Shown here one piece after another: positions 36,232 to 44,826 of a stretch of DNA of 64,000 bases. The notes below the pieces were generated by a model. That model saw nothing but the letters and a program-made list of their open reading frames with translations, ran no database searches and was not told the DNA's origin. A program made the position numbers and the translations under genes. How positions within the stretch are numbered: the first letter of the stretch is position 1; each line of letters begins with the position of its first letter. Origin of the DNA: Candidatus Thiodictyon syntrophicum (GTDB lineage Bacteria > Pseudomonadota > Gammaproteobacteria > Chromatiales > Chromatiaceae); NCBI RefSeq assembly GCF_002813775.1, contig NZ_CP020370.1, forward strand, positions 4,241,501 to 4,305,500, given 5' to 3'.

Positions 36232-36480
36232 GGGTGCGATCAGAACTGATGTGTTAACGCATATTTCATATGGTAAGCATCGCGTACCCGCCAAGCTGCC
36301 ACGACCGCCGGAACCTTGTACACGATACGCACCCTAACAGCTACAGCTACCCGACGTTCTCTCGGACCGGGCGTCGTTGTCGTTGTCGTAATCGTGGTCG
36401 GATTATTCGATTACGACAACGACAACGACAACGACAGCGTACCCGGGATCTCGGTCACCACATCAGTTCTGATCGCACCC
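36232..36480. repeat. Inverted-repeat element with GTCGTT arrays, copy 3
   Basis: Ends GGGTGCGATCAGAACTGATG and CATCAGTTCTGATCGCACCC are exact inverted repeats. It is 45-74 bp longer than the other copies because of extra sequence between the left end and the hexamer array (36270-36350). Two GTCGTT units on the left face several ACGACA units on the right. Located between the GNAT gene and mtfA. Confidence 0.9.
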
Positions 36481-36482
36481 GT

Positions 36483-37256
36483 TCACCGACCCAGCCGTGC
36501 CAGCGGGTCCTGCCGATAGAAGGCGCGCAGTTGGGCGTAGACCGCCGGGTACTGCGCGTCCAACAGGGCCGGAGTCTCGAAAAAGGCCTCGCTGGCGACC
36601 GCAAAAAACTCACCCGGCGACTCGGCGCCGTAGGGGTCGAGCGGGGTGTCCCCCCCCGTATCCAGGCGCCGCCCCAGGTCCGCGAAGGCGGCGGACAGGG
36701 CCTGCGACCAGGCCCCGCCCGACATGTCGGCGTGCAGCGGCGGGCGGCCATTGGCGACCCCGTCGCGCAGGTCGAGCTTGTGGGCCATCTCATGCACCAC
36801 GACGTTGTAGCCGTCCAGTTCCAGGCCCGCCGCCACGTCCGCCCAGGACAGGATGACCGGCCCCCGCTCCCAGGCCTCCCCGCTCTTGACCTGATCGTCC
36901 ACCCAGACCAGCCCGTCGGCGTCCATGTATTCTTGACCGGACACGAACTGCTCCGGATAGACGATCACCGCATACCAGCCGCGATACCAGTCGAGCCCCA
37001 ACTCCAGGATCGGCAGACAGGCCTGCAGGGCGATGATCAGGCGCATCCGCGCGGTCAGGACCAGCCCTTGCACCGGCTCGAAGGTCTTGTCGCGCAGGAA
37101 CAGCAGCGCCAGTTCGGCCAGCCGGGCGGCCTGCTCCGGGGGCAGCCCGGCCAGCAGCGGGAGCGCCGCCCAGGCCGCCGCCCGCTCGGCCGGGGCATAG
37201 CGCCGCCGCTGCCGCGCCAGGATGCGCCGCCGCCACCAGCCGCTCAGACAACCCAT
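36483..37256 (-). CDS. mtfA: MtfA-family zinc metallopeptidase
   Basis: 257 residues. HExxH zinc motif at 155-159 (VVVHEMAHKLD) and the downstream third ligand region ESPGEFFAVASEAFFETP match MtfA, which in E. coli binds and titrates the Mlc repressor and has peptidase activity. The N-terminus WWRRRILARQRR and YPEQFV...WVDDQVKSGEAWERGPVILSWADV are conserved. Its stop codon is 3 bp from the end of repeat copy 3. Confidence 0.9.
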   Translation of the reverse strand: MGCLSGWWRRRILARQRRRYAPAERAAAWAALPLLAGLPPEQAARLAELALLFLRDKTFEPVQGLVLTARMRLIIALQACLPILELGLDWYRGWYAVIVYPEQFVSGQEYMDADGLVWVDDQVKSGEAWERGPVILSWADVAAGLELDGYNVVVHEMAHKLDLRDGVANGRPPLHADMSGGAWSQALSAAFADLGRRLDTGGDTPLDPYGAESPGEFFAVASEAFFETPALLDAQYPAVYAQLRAFYRQDPLARLGR

Positions 37257-37340
37257 GACAGCCTCCGTCCTCTACAGGAACCTGGAAGCGGAGAATACAC
37301 AATTACGCGGCCAAGCCCGCTCAGGTATGATCCGCACACG

Positions 37341-37955
37341 ATGAAACGCACCCTGCTCACCCTGGCCGTCCTCGCCCTCGCGGCGGGCCTCGCCTGGCTC
37401 CTGTGGTTCTGGGAGCCGGTCCCCGCGCCCGGCTACCAACATCGCCCCCTGGCACTGGCCGCCCCGCCCACCGGCGGCGATTTCCGGCTCACGGCCGGCG
37501 GCGAAACCCTGGATCTGAAAGACCTGCGCGGCCAGGTGGTACTGATCTATTTCGGCTACACCTGGTGCCCGGACATCTGCCCCACCAATCTGGCCTTCAT
37601 TGCCGCCGCTCTCAAGGCCCTGACCCCCGAAGAACTGGCCCGCGTCCAGGTCCTGTTCATCAGTGTCGACCCGCAACGCGACGACCCCCGGCGGCTGGCC
37701 CAGTACGCCGGCTATTTCCACCCCAGGATCCGCGGCGTCACCGGCAGCGCGGACCAGGTCGCTGCTGCCGCGCGGCGCTACGGGGCGGCCTACCGGCGGG
37801 TCGAACAATCCGACTCGGCGATGGGGTATCTGGTCGACCACTCGGCCTACACCTATCTGGTCGACCCCCGCGGCACCCTGGTGCAGACCCTCGACCACGC
37901 CACCCCGCCCCCGGTCATCACCGCGGCTATCCGTAAACTACTCGACGCCGGCTAG
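37341..37955 (+). CDS. SCO1/SenC/PrrC-family copper chaperone
   Basis: 204 residues. One N-terminal membrane anchor (about 5-24), then a thioredoxin-like fold with copper-binding CPDIC (Cys76, Cys80) in YFGYTWCPDICPTNL, the VLFISVDPQRDDP strand, and the conserved His in VDHSAYTYLVD. Such proteins deliver copper to the CuA site of cytochrome oxidase or act as thiol-redox proteins. Paired with the PCuAC gene 137 bp downstream, which supports a copper role. No oxidase genes are in the window. Confidence 0.9.
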   Translation: MKRTLLTLAVLALAAGLAWLLWFWEPVPAPGYQHRPLALAAPPTGGDFRLTAGGETLDLKDLRGQVVLIYFGYTWCPDICPTNLAFIAAALKALTPEELARVQVLFISVDPQRDDPRRLAQYAGYFHPRIRGVTGSADQVAAAARRYGAAYRRVEQSDSAMGYLVDHSAYTYLVDPRGTLVQTLDHATPPPVITAAIRKLLDAG

Positions 37956-37961
37956 GAACCG

Positions 37962-38024
37962 TTGTCGTTGTCGAGGTTATCGTAGCGTCCCCGATTACGA
38001 TTACGACAACGACAACGACAACGC
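37962..38024. repeat. Isolated inverted GTTGTC hexamer arms
   Basis: GTTGTCGTTGTCGAGG faces GATTACGACAACGACAACGA around a 25-bp interior. It resembles the core of the three elements at 31988, 34834 and 36232 but lacks their terminal repeats. It lies between the SCO and PCuAC genes. Confidence 0.7.
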
Positions 38025-38092
38025 TCGTGTTTGTGTCTAACCTGTTCTTGACTCTCTGCTTAGCGTCACTCACCCGACAGGAGCCCAGTGCC

Positions 38093-38563
38093 ATGTCCCG
38101 TTCCCGCGTCCGTTCCCTGTTCACCGTCGCCCTGCTCGCCCTGGCCCCCGTGGTCTGGGCCGCGGGCCCCGCCGCCGTCACCGTCAGCGACCCCTATGCC
38201 CGCGCCGTCCCGCCCGGCCAGCCCAACAGCGGCGTGTTCATGACACTACGCAATGCCTCCGACCAGCCCCGCGCCCTGGTCGCGGCCAAGAGCCCGGCGG
38301 CCAAGACGGTGGAGTTGCATACCCACACCAACGACGGCGGCGTCATGCGCATGCGCAAGATCGAGCGCATCGAGATCCCCGCCGGGGCGAGCGTGCAACT
38401 CAAACCGGGCGGCCTGCACGTCATGCTGATCGGCCTGAACGGCGACCTCACACCCGGCGGCACCGTGGCGCTCGACCTGTCATTCGACGACGGCAGCCAG
38501 GCCCAGGTCCAGGCCCCGGTACGCACCATCGAGACCGCGCCGATGGCGCCCATGGCCCACTGA
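38093..38563 (+). CDS. Periplasmic copper chaperone PCu(A)C
   Basis: 156 residues from MSRSRVRSLF; signal peptide ending near VWAAG. The copper motif H-M-x(10)-M-x(21)-H-x-M is represented by the spaced His and Met residues in ELHTHTNDGGVMRMRKIERIEIPAG...GGLHVMLIGL. It binds Cu(I) in the periplasm and cooperates with SCO proteins in CuA assembly, matching its upstream neighbour. Confidence 0.9.
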   Translation: MSRSRVRSLFTVALLALAPVVWAAGPAAVTVSDPYARAVPPGQPNSGVFMTLRNASDQPRALVAAKSPAAKTVELHTHTNDGGVMRMRKIERIEIPAGASVQLKPGGLHVMLIGLNGDLTPGGTVALDLSFDDGSQAQVQAPVRTIETAPMAPMAH

Positions 38564-38582
38564 GCCGGACGCGGACTCATTG

Positions 38583-38604
38583 TGGGAGCGGCTTCAGCCG
38601 CGAC
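38583..38604. repeat. REP-like palindrome, second copy
   Basis: TGGGAGCGGCTTCAGCCGCG, as at 12919. GCGGCTTCAGCCGC is nearly palindromic. It follows the PCuAC stop codon and could act as a hairpin at the transcript end. Confidence 0.6.
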
Positions 38605-38726
38605 CGGCCTCGCCAACAGCCGCGGCGTCGCAGGTCACCGCGGCGTCGCGGCGCGACCACCGAAAACCCTCCGGGCGAGGCGAATGCCCCGCCCGGCACG
38701 GGAGATTCAAGCGCGGATGACCTCCG

Positions 38727-39800
38727 CTACGGGAACGTGTTGACCACGGTCGCGCTGGTCCCGCCGCCGGGGTGCCCCATCCAGAAGGGCGGGTAATCGC
38801 CGGGGAAGGGGCGAGCCAGGGTGCTGGAGGGCGGTTCGCCGAAGACACTGCGATAGTGGGCAGCCAGGCGCCCAAGCTGGGTGAACCCGAGGTGATAGGC
38901 GAGCTCGGTGACCGTCGATTCCCCCGCGGCGCTTGCGAGCAGGGCTCGGCGCAGGGCATGCAGGCGCAGTTGCCGGATGAAGGTCCCCGGGGAGACGCCC
39001 AGATTCTCGCGAAAGGCATACTCCAGAGCGCGGGCGCCCACCCCCGCCGCGGCGCACAAACCGCCCAGGTCCAAAGTCGTCAGGTCCGCGTAGCGAATCG
39101 CCTCGATTGCGCGGTCGTAGCCGCGCCGCCGGCGGGACTTCCGTCTAGGCAAGGCACGGCACTCCGGCGGCAGGACGCGCGCCGCAAATCCCAGCACCAG
39201 TTCCCGCTCCAGGGCCACCACGGCTGCGGGGTATCGGAGCATCTCCGGCGACCCATGAACGCGAGCCAGGATCCCGTTCAGCCAACGACCCAGGCCCCGG
39301 ACGGTCTCGGCACAGGCGGGCAGCACGCGTGCCGCAGCCCCGGCCTCCAGCAGTTCTACCTGCTCCGGGGGCAGGTGCCGGCACAGCAGCGACCGCTGCA
39401 CCAGGAACAGCAGATGCTCTTGGCCCTGGTCAAGCATCGCCTCCAGCCCCGTGGGCAGGGTGGCGGGCAACCCGCGCTCGTGCAAGGGCCGTCTGAAGTA
39501 CGAGGTCTGACTGCCCGGCTTGACGGGTACCGCGCAGGCGAGCATCCCCTCGGGCGAGAGCGCCTGAACCCGAAACCGGGTCGCGCACGACTCGCGGTAA
39601 AGCATGCAGTTGGGCGTGGCGAGGAAGACCTTGCGGATCCGAAAGGACCCGCTGCCGAGCGGGGTGCCGATGACCTCCCAGGGCTGGCCGCTGCGCTCCC
39701 AGCAGCAGGGATCGTCGGTGTCCTGGATGCCGGCCAACGCCAACGGGGTGCCCCGCCCGCCCGTCGAATCGATCCCGGTCGAAGCTGCGCCCGAAAACAC
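38727..39800 (-). CDS. AraC-family transcriptional regulator
   Basis: 357 residues from GTG 39800, chosen because GGAGG lies 8 nt upstream; a GTG at 39839 is also open. The N-terminal 220 residues resemble cupin-type sensor regions only loosely. The C-terminal domain carries two helix-turn-helix units: TLDLGGLCAAAGVGARALEYAFRENLGVSPGTFIRQLRLHALRRALL and STVTELAYHLGFTQLGRLAAHYRSVFGEPPS, the AraC signature. Divergent from the arylsulfatase gene across about 300 bp, so it is the likely regulator of that cluster. Confidence 0.85.
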   Translation of the reverse strand: MFSGAASTGIDSTGGRGTPLALAGIQDTDDPCCWERSGQPWEVIGTPLGSGSFRIRKVFLATPNCMLYRESCATRFRVQALSPEGMLACAVPVKPGSQTSYFRRPLHERGLPATLPTGLEAMLDQGQEHLLFLVQRSLLCRHLPPEQVELLEAGAAARVLPACAETVRGLGRWLNGILARVHGSPEMLRYPAAVVALERELVLGFAARVLPPECRALPRRKSRRRRGYDRAIEAIRYADLTTLDLGGLCAAAGVGARALEYAFRENLGVSPGTFIRQLRLHALRRALLASAAGESTVTELAYHLGFTQLGRLAAHYRSVFGEPPSSTLARPFPGDYPPFWMGHPGGGTSATVVNTFP

Positions 39801-39839
39801 TGTGCCCACCTCCGTCTCTTTTCGCAAACTGAATAGCAC

Positions 39840-40101
39840 CCTAGTGAAACGATAGGTATTCTCCGCCTCGGTGTCCTGCGGCGGCTACCCGGTGCCGCGT
39901 CGGACGGGTAAGACGCGCCCGCAACCGCAACCCTGGCGCACGCTGCCCAGCAGGCCCCGACAGCCGAGATGGAACAAGACGATGCCGAAACCGACGGCAT
40001 CGCAGCCCCGGCATCGGCACCGGTGTCAACGCTGAGCGGAAAGCGCGCCTGGCCCAGGCGTGACCGCACCTGTTCTCAACCTGAACCTAGAGAGGACTCA
40101 C
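39840..40101. other. Divergent intergenic region between AraC regulator and arylsulfatase
   Basis: No gene is supported. Promoters of both flanking genes must lie here or nearby; I see no clear operator repeat. Confidence 0.4.
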
Positions 40102-41682
40102 ATGATGCAACAAGAAGATTCGCGGCGACACCGCCGTCGCCGCTTACTCGGCGCCCTCGGCCTGACCCTGACCGCGCTGGGAGCCCTGTCCGGCGCCGTG
40201 GCGGCCGACAAACCCAACATCCTGGTCGTCTGGGGCGACGACGTCGGCCAGTCGAACATCAGCACCTACACCCATGGGCTGATGGGCTATCAGACCCCCA
40301 ACATCGACCGCATCGCCTCTGAAGGCATGACCTTCACCGACTACTACGGCGAGCAGTCCTGCACCGCCGGCCGCTCCTCCTTCATCACGGGTCAGAGCGT
40401 CTTCCGCACGGGGCTCTCCAAGGTCGGCATGCCCGGGGCTGACGAGGGGATGCAGATCCAGGACCCGACCATCGCCGGCCTCTTGAAGGCACAAGGCTAT
40501 GCGACCGGGCAGTTCGGCAAGAATCACCTGGGCGACAAGGACCCAATGCTGCCGACCAACAACGGCTTCGACGAGTTCTTCGGCAATCTCTATCACCTCA
40601 ACGCCGAGGAGGAGCCGGAGAACGCGGACTATCCGAAGGACCCCGAGTTCCGCAAACGCTTCGGCCCGCGCGGCGTCATCCATTCCTGGGCACTGCCGGA
40701 CGGCACCCAGAAGATCGAGGACACCGGCCCCCTGACCAGGAAGCGCATGGAGACGGTGGACGACGAGACCTCGGAGCGCGCGCTCGGCTTCATCGAGGAA
40801 CAGACCAAGGCCGGCAAGCCCTGGTTCGTCTGGTGGAACGGCACCCGCATGCACTTCCGTACGCACGTCAAGCAGGAGCTGCGCGGCATCTCGGGGCAGG
40901 ACGAATACTCTGACGGCATGGTCGAGCATGACCTGCACATCGGCAAGTTCCTCAAAAAACTCGACGCGCTGGGGATCGCCGACAACACCATCGTCTTCTA
41001 CTCCACCGATAACGGCCCGCACATGAACACCTGGCCGGATGCGGCCATGACGCCCTTCCGCGGCGAGAAGAACACCAACTGGGAAGGCGGCTGGCGCGTC
41101 CCCGCGATGGTGCGTTGGCCGGGGCACATCAAGGCCGGGACCTGGAGCAACCAGATCGTCCATCACATGGACTGGCTGCCGACCTTCCTGGCCATCGCCG
41201 GCGCGCCCGACGTAAAGGCGAAGCTCCTCACCGGCTATCAGGCGAACGGCCGCGACTACCGGGTCCACCTCGACGGCTACAACATCCTGCCGATGTTGAC
41301 CGGTGCGGTGAAGGACAGCCCGCGCAAGGAGATTTTCTACTTCTCCGACGACGGCGATATGACCGCCCTGCGCTACAACGACTGGAAGGCGATCTTCCTG
41401 GAGCAGCGCGCGGAGGCAACCTTCCAGTCCTGGCGCGAGCCCTTCGTGCATCTGCGCGTACCGCTGCTCGTGAACCTGCGCCGCGACCCCTACGAGCGCG
41501 GCATGGTGACCTCCAACACCTATGACGACTGGTTCCTGGAACGGTCCTTCCTGCTGATCGCGGCAAAGGATTACGTCGGCAAGTTCATGATGACCTTCAA
41601 GGAGTACCCGCCCAGGCAGAAGGCCGGGAGCTTCAATCTGGACAAGGTGATGGAGCAGTTGACCCGTCCACGCGCGGACTGA
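40102..41682 (+). CDS. Arylsulfatase (formylglycine-dependent sulfatase)
   Basis: 526 residues; ATG 40102 is preceded by AGAGAGGA. A basic n-region and hydrophobic stretch (MMQQEDSRRHRRRRLLGALG...GAVAA) form an export signal, possibly Tat-like though without a full twin-Arg consensus. The sulfatase signature C-x-A/P-x-R is present as Cys87-T-A-G-R in YYGEQSCTAGRSSFITG; this Cys is normally converted to formylglycine. Metal ligands appear in WGDDVG near the N-terminus and FYSTDNGPH. It hydrolyses sulfate esters in the periplasm. No maturase gene is visible nearby. Confidence 0.92.
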   Translation: MMQQEDSRRHRRRRLLGALGLTLTALGALSGAVAADKPNILVVWGDDVGQSNISTYTHGLMGYQTPNIDRIASEGMTFTDYYGEQSCTAGRSSFITGQSVFRTGLSKVGMPGADEGMQIQDPTIAGLLKAQGYATGQFGKNHLGDKDPMLPTNNGFDEFFGNLYHLNAEEEPENADYPKDPEFRKRFGPRGVIHSWALPDGTQKIEDTGPLTRKRMETVDDETSERALGFIEEQTKAGKPWFVWWNGTRMHFRTHVKQELRGISGQDEYSDGMVEHDLHIGKFLKKLDALGIADNTIVFYSTDNGPHMNTWPDAAMTPFRGEKNTNWEGGWRVPAMVRWPGHIKAGTWSNQIVHHMDWLPTFLAIAGAPDVKAKLLTGYQANGRDYRVHLDGYNILPMLTGAVKDSPRKEIFYFSDDGDMTALRYNDWKAIFLEQRAEATFQSWREPFVHLRVPLLVNLRRDPYERGMVTSNTYDDWFLERSFLLIAAKDYVGKFMMTFKEYPPRQKAGSFNLDKVMEQLTRPRAD

Positions 41683-41816
41683 TCCCGGGTGCAAGCTGAC
41701 CCCGGGCTGGATCGGCAGACAGGGATGTCGCACGATCCGGCGACGGGATCGCCAACGGTCTTCGCCACCCGTGACCGGTTCGGTAGCCGACCAACGACTT
41801 CACCCAAGGAGCCACC

Positions 41817-42827
41817 ATGCGCCATCTTCTGACCCTCGTCGCCCTGCTGGCCTTCAGTGCACTCGCGAGCGCCGAGCCGCTCCCATCCTGGACGGACGGA
41901 CCGACCAGGACCACGATCACCGCATTCGTCGAAGACGTGACGACCGCAAGCAGCCCAAGCTTCGTGCCCCCGGCCGAGCGCATTGCCGTCTTCGACAACG
42001 ACGGCACCCTCTGGGTCGAGCAGCCCATGTACACCCAACTCGCCTTCATCATCGACCGCGTCAAGGCACTCGCCCCCGAACATCCGGAGTGGAAGCAAGA
42101 ACAGCCGTTCAAGGCGCTGCTGGAGGGTGATCTGAAGGCACTGCAGGCAAGCGGCATGAATGGCGTGACGAAGCTGCTGGCCGCCACCCACGCGAACATG
42201 ACCACCACGGAATTCGAGCGGATCGTCAGCGACTGGATCGCCTCCGCGCGCCACCCCCGCTTCGACCGGCTCTACACCCAGGTCGTCTACCAGCCCATGC
42301 TGGAACTGCTGGACTACCTGCGCGCCAACGGCTTCAAGACCTTCATCGTCTCCGGCGGCGGGATCGATTTCATGCGGGCCTGGACCGAGCCGGTCTACGG
42401 CATCCCGCCGGAACAGGTTGTCGGGTCGCAGATCGCCATGCAATACAAGGTGCAAGACGGCATGCCCGTGCTGATGCGTCAGCCGGAGGTCGCCTTCATC
42501 GACGATAACGCGGGCAAGCCCGTCGGCATCCAGCGCCACATTGGACGCCGGCCCATTCTGGCCTTCGGTAACTCGGACGGCGATTACCAAATGCTCGAGT
42601 GGACGACTGCCGGTGCCGGCAAGCGGCTGGGACTCATCCTCCACCACGACGACGGCGAGCGGGAGTACGCCTACGACCGCGAAAGCCATGTCGGACGCCT
42701 CTCTAAAGGCCTCGACGACGCCGTTTCCAAGGGCTGGACCCTGGTCTCTATGAAACGCGACTGGAGCCGGGTCTTCCCGGTCGCACCCGAGGTCTCGCCG
42801 AGCACACCTGGCGGTGGTCATGAGTGA
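41817..42827 (+). CDS. Secreted HAD-family phosphatase
   Basis: 336 residues. Signal peptide MRHLLTLVALLAFSALASAEP; HAD motif I as FDNDGTLW (Asp60), motif II in FIVSGGG, and motif III/IV around AFIDDNAGKPVGI and FGNSDGDYQML. It resembles exported phosphoserine-phosphatase-like hydrolases. Located 135 bp after the arylsulfatase and probably in the same unit, together forming a periplasmic ester-hydrolysis set. The substrate is unknown. Confidence 0.85.
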   Translation: MRHLLTLVALLAFSALASAEPLPSWTDGPTRTTITAFVEDVTTASSPSFVPPAERIAVFDNDGTLWVEQPMYTQLAFIIDRVKALAPEHPEWKQEQPFKALLEGDLKALQASGMNGVTKLLAATHANMTTTEFERIVSDWIASARHPRFDRLYTQVVYQPMLELLDYLRANGFKTFIVSGGGIDFMRAWTEPVYGIPPEQVVGSQIAMQYKVQDGMPVLMRQPEVAFIDDNAGKPVGIQRHIGRRPILAFGNSDGDYQMLEWTTAGAGKRLGLILHHDDGEREYAYDRESHVGRLSKGLDDAVSKGWTLVSMKRDWSRVFPVAPEVSPSTPGGGHE

Positions 42828-42936
42828 GATTTCGTCTTGAATTACTCGAAACTCGTCCGTCGGCACTGGCACCTGCCCGGAATGACTCCGCAGGTGGGTC
42901 GGATGGCTCGGAATCTGTGATCTAAAGAGGTACCAA

Positions 42937-43740
42937 ATGAGACCGATACAAACGCGGATCGCCTTGGCCACCGGTCTCCTGCTGGGACTTCCTGCTGCCG
43001 ACGCCGACGATGCGGCGGCCCTCGCCAAGGAGCTATCCAATCCCGTGGCTGCGCTGATCAGCGTGCCCTTGCAGTCGAATTGGGAGCAGAACATCGGGCC
43101 GGACGACCGGGGCAGCCATTACACGCTCAACCTCCAACCGGTGATTCCGATCTCGATCGGCGAGGATTGGAACCTGATCTCCCGCACCATCCTGCCGGTC
43201 GTCGATCAGTGGGGCATCGTTCCGGGCGCCGACAGTCAGTTCGGCCTCTCGGATACGGTGCAGAGCCTCTTCTTCTCGCCCAAGGCGCCGACCGCCAGCG
43301 GGCTGATCTGGGGTGCCGGTCCGGTATTCCTGCTGCCAACCGCCACCGATGAACTGTTGGGAAGCGAGAAATGGGGCGCCGGCCCGACCGCCGTCGGACT
43401 GGTCCAGAAAGGCCCCTGGACCTTGGGCCTGTTGGCAAATCACATCTGGTCTTTCGCCGGGCCGCGCGACCGCGCCGACATCAACGCGACTTTCATCCAG
43501 CCCTTTGTCACCTACACCACACCCACCGCCTGGACCTTCACGCTCCAGAGCGAGTCCACCTACGACTGGGAGGGCGAGCAATGGAGCGTGCCCATCGCCG
43601 CCCAGGTCGCCAAGTTGACCAAGATCGGCGGGCAACTGGTGCAGTTCCAGGGCGGCCCGCGCTATTACGCGGCAAGTACGGACACGGGACCCGCGGGCTG
43701 GGCCTTGCGATTCAATGTCGTGCTGTTGTTTCCGAAATAG
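42937..43740 (+). CDS. Outer-membrane beta-barrel (phenol MetA-pathway-like transporter)
   Basis: 267 residues: signal peptide (to about residue 23, ...AADADD), then alternating amphipathic strands such as NLQPVIPISIGEDWNLISRTILPVV and FSLSDTVQ-type turns, ending in a barrel-closing strand FNVVLLFPK. This matches the PF13557-type putative porins. It probably serves uptake or export connected with the sulfatase and phosphatase upstream. A broken relative follows at 43960. Confidence 0.8.
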   Translation: MRPIQTRIALATGLLLGLPAADADDAAALAKELSNPVAALISVPLQSNWEQNIGPDDRGSHYTLNLQPVIPISIGEDWNLISRTILPVVDQWGIVPGADSQFGLSDTVQSLFFSPKAPTASGLIWGAGPVFLLPTATDELLGSEKWGAGPTAVGLVQKGPWTLGLLANHIWSFAGPRDRADINATFIQPFVTYTTPTAWTFTLQSESTYDWEGEQWSVPIAAQVAKLTKIGGQLVQFQGGPRYYAASTDTGPAGWALRFNVVLLFPK

Positions 43741-43779
43741 GGATGCTTAGGCGACTGTTCATGCCGAGTGGCGCCCGAG

Positions 43780-43890
43780 GGCCTTGATCATCGTTCCGGC
43801 CCCGAGCGCCGCCGCCAACTGCGAGCCGCTGCCGCTTGCGCCGAGCAGGGTCGAAGTTCCTGCCGGTGGCCGGAACGATGATCGACGCCC
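43780..43890. repeat. Inverted repeat GATCATCGTTCCGGCC
   Basis: GATCATCGTTCCGGCC (43786-43801) is mirrored exactly at 43868-43883 around a 66-bp interior. Single copies of the same or nearly the same word occur at about 22664, 50697 and 57632, so this is a dispersed short repeat. Confidence 0.65.
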
Positions 43891-43959
43891 GCCCGAGGAC
43901 CGGGCGCTCTTGCCACCCCACTTTGCCACCCCCTTTGCCAACCATAGAGGCGCTTCCCC

Positions 43960-44770
43960 ATGAGATGGCTGATCGGAGCCCGCACGATTCAAAGAAGCAC
44001 GTTCCTCGGCCATGCGGCAGGCGGCCTCGGCCTCGTCTTCTGCGCGCTCGTCCCCTTGAGCGGGGCAGCCACGGAAGGCGGTACCAGCCACTACCTGCCC
44101 GGGGGGTGGCAACGCTGATCGACTTGGCGCCGACCCAGCCTGGCTGGGTGGTCGAGCCGGTCTACCTCCATTACCAGGGCGACGCTGGGACCAAGAGAAC
44201 CCTTCCGGTCGCCGGCCTCGACGCCCTCGGCCTCAAGGCGACCCTCGACGCCCTGTTGATCGGCGGCTTCTATACCCTCGATCACAAGGTTCTGGGTGCG
44301 TATTACAGCGTCGGCGCCATGCTGCCCTACACCTGGATCACGGCTCAACTACTGGAGCATCAATCCCATCGTCGGCGCCGCCTACAGCAACCCCAAGACC
44401 GGCTTCAACGCGGCCCTGCATGGCGGAGTCTTGTTCAACACGCAGAACCCGGACACCGACTACCGAAGCGGCACGCTGGTGCATCTGGAGGGCAGCGTCC
44501 AGCAGCTCTTCCCCGCGGGGAAAGGCTTTCTCAGCCTGGGCCTCGAAGGCTTCTGGGTGGAGCAGGTGACCGCAGACAGCGGACAGCGGACAGCGTCCGA
44601 TCCTCGGCGACTTCAAGGGCCGCACGGCCGGCCTCGGGCCAGTGCTTGGATATGTGCTCCCTTTGGGTAAGCAGAATTTCGTCACCGAACTGCGATGGCT
44701 CCGGGAGTTGGATACCAGGAACCGGCTCGCGGGGGACTACGTCTGGCTCAAGCTCGTCTATCAGTCTTAG
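43960..44770 (+). pseudogene. Frameshifted outer-membrane transporter (PF13557-like)
   Basis: Pieces in different frames line up as one barrel protein: a signal-containing start at 43960 (MRWLIGARTIQRS...GGTSHYLPGG) stopping at 44118; GVATLIDLAPTQPGWVVEPVYLHYQGDAG in the next frame; then YWSINPIVGAAYSNPKTGFNAALHGGVLFNTQNPDTDYRSGTLVHLEGS; and finally FKGRTAGLGPVLGYVLPLGKQNFVTELRWLRELDTRNRLAGDYVWLKLVYQS ending at 44770. At least two or three frameshifts are needed. A decayed companion of the preceding barrel gene. Confidence 0.8.
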
Positions 44771-44826
44771 CCCGTAGGCACACCCCTAACCCGCTGATTA
44801 CTTGGTTTCACCACGCCCTGCCCAAC

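Noticed and set aside
36270-37340. N-terminal extension of the SCO protein frame (561 codons in total)
   Set aside because: The extension crosses the mtfA gene and a repeat element; the SCO protein starts at ATG 37341 with its membrane anchor.
40144-41733. A 529-codon minus-strand ORF opposite the arylsulfatase
   Set aside because: No recognisable protein features; the sulfatase frame has its active-site signature and a ribosome site.
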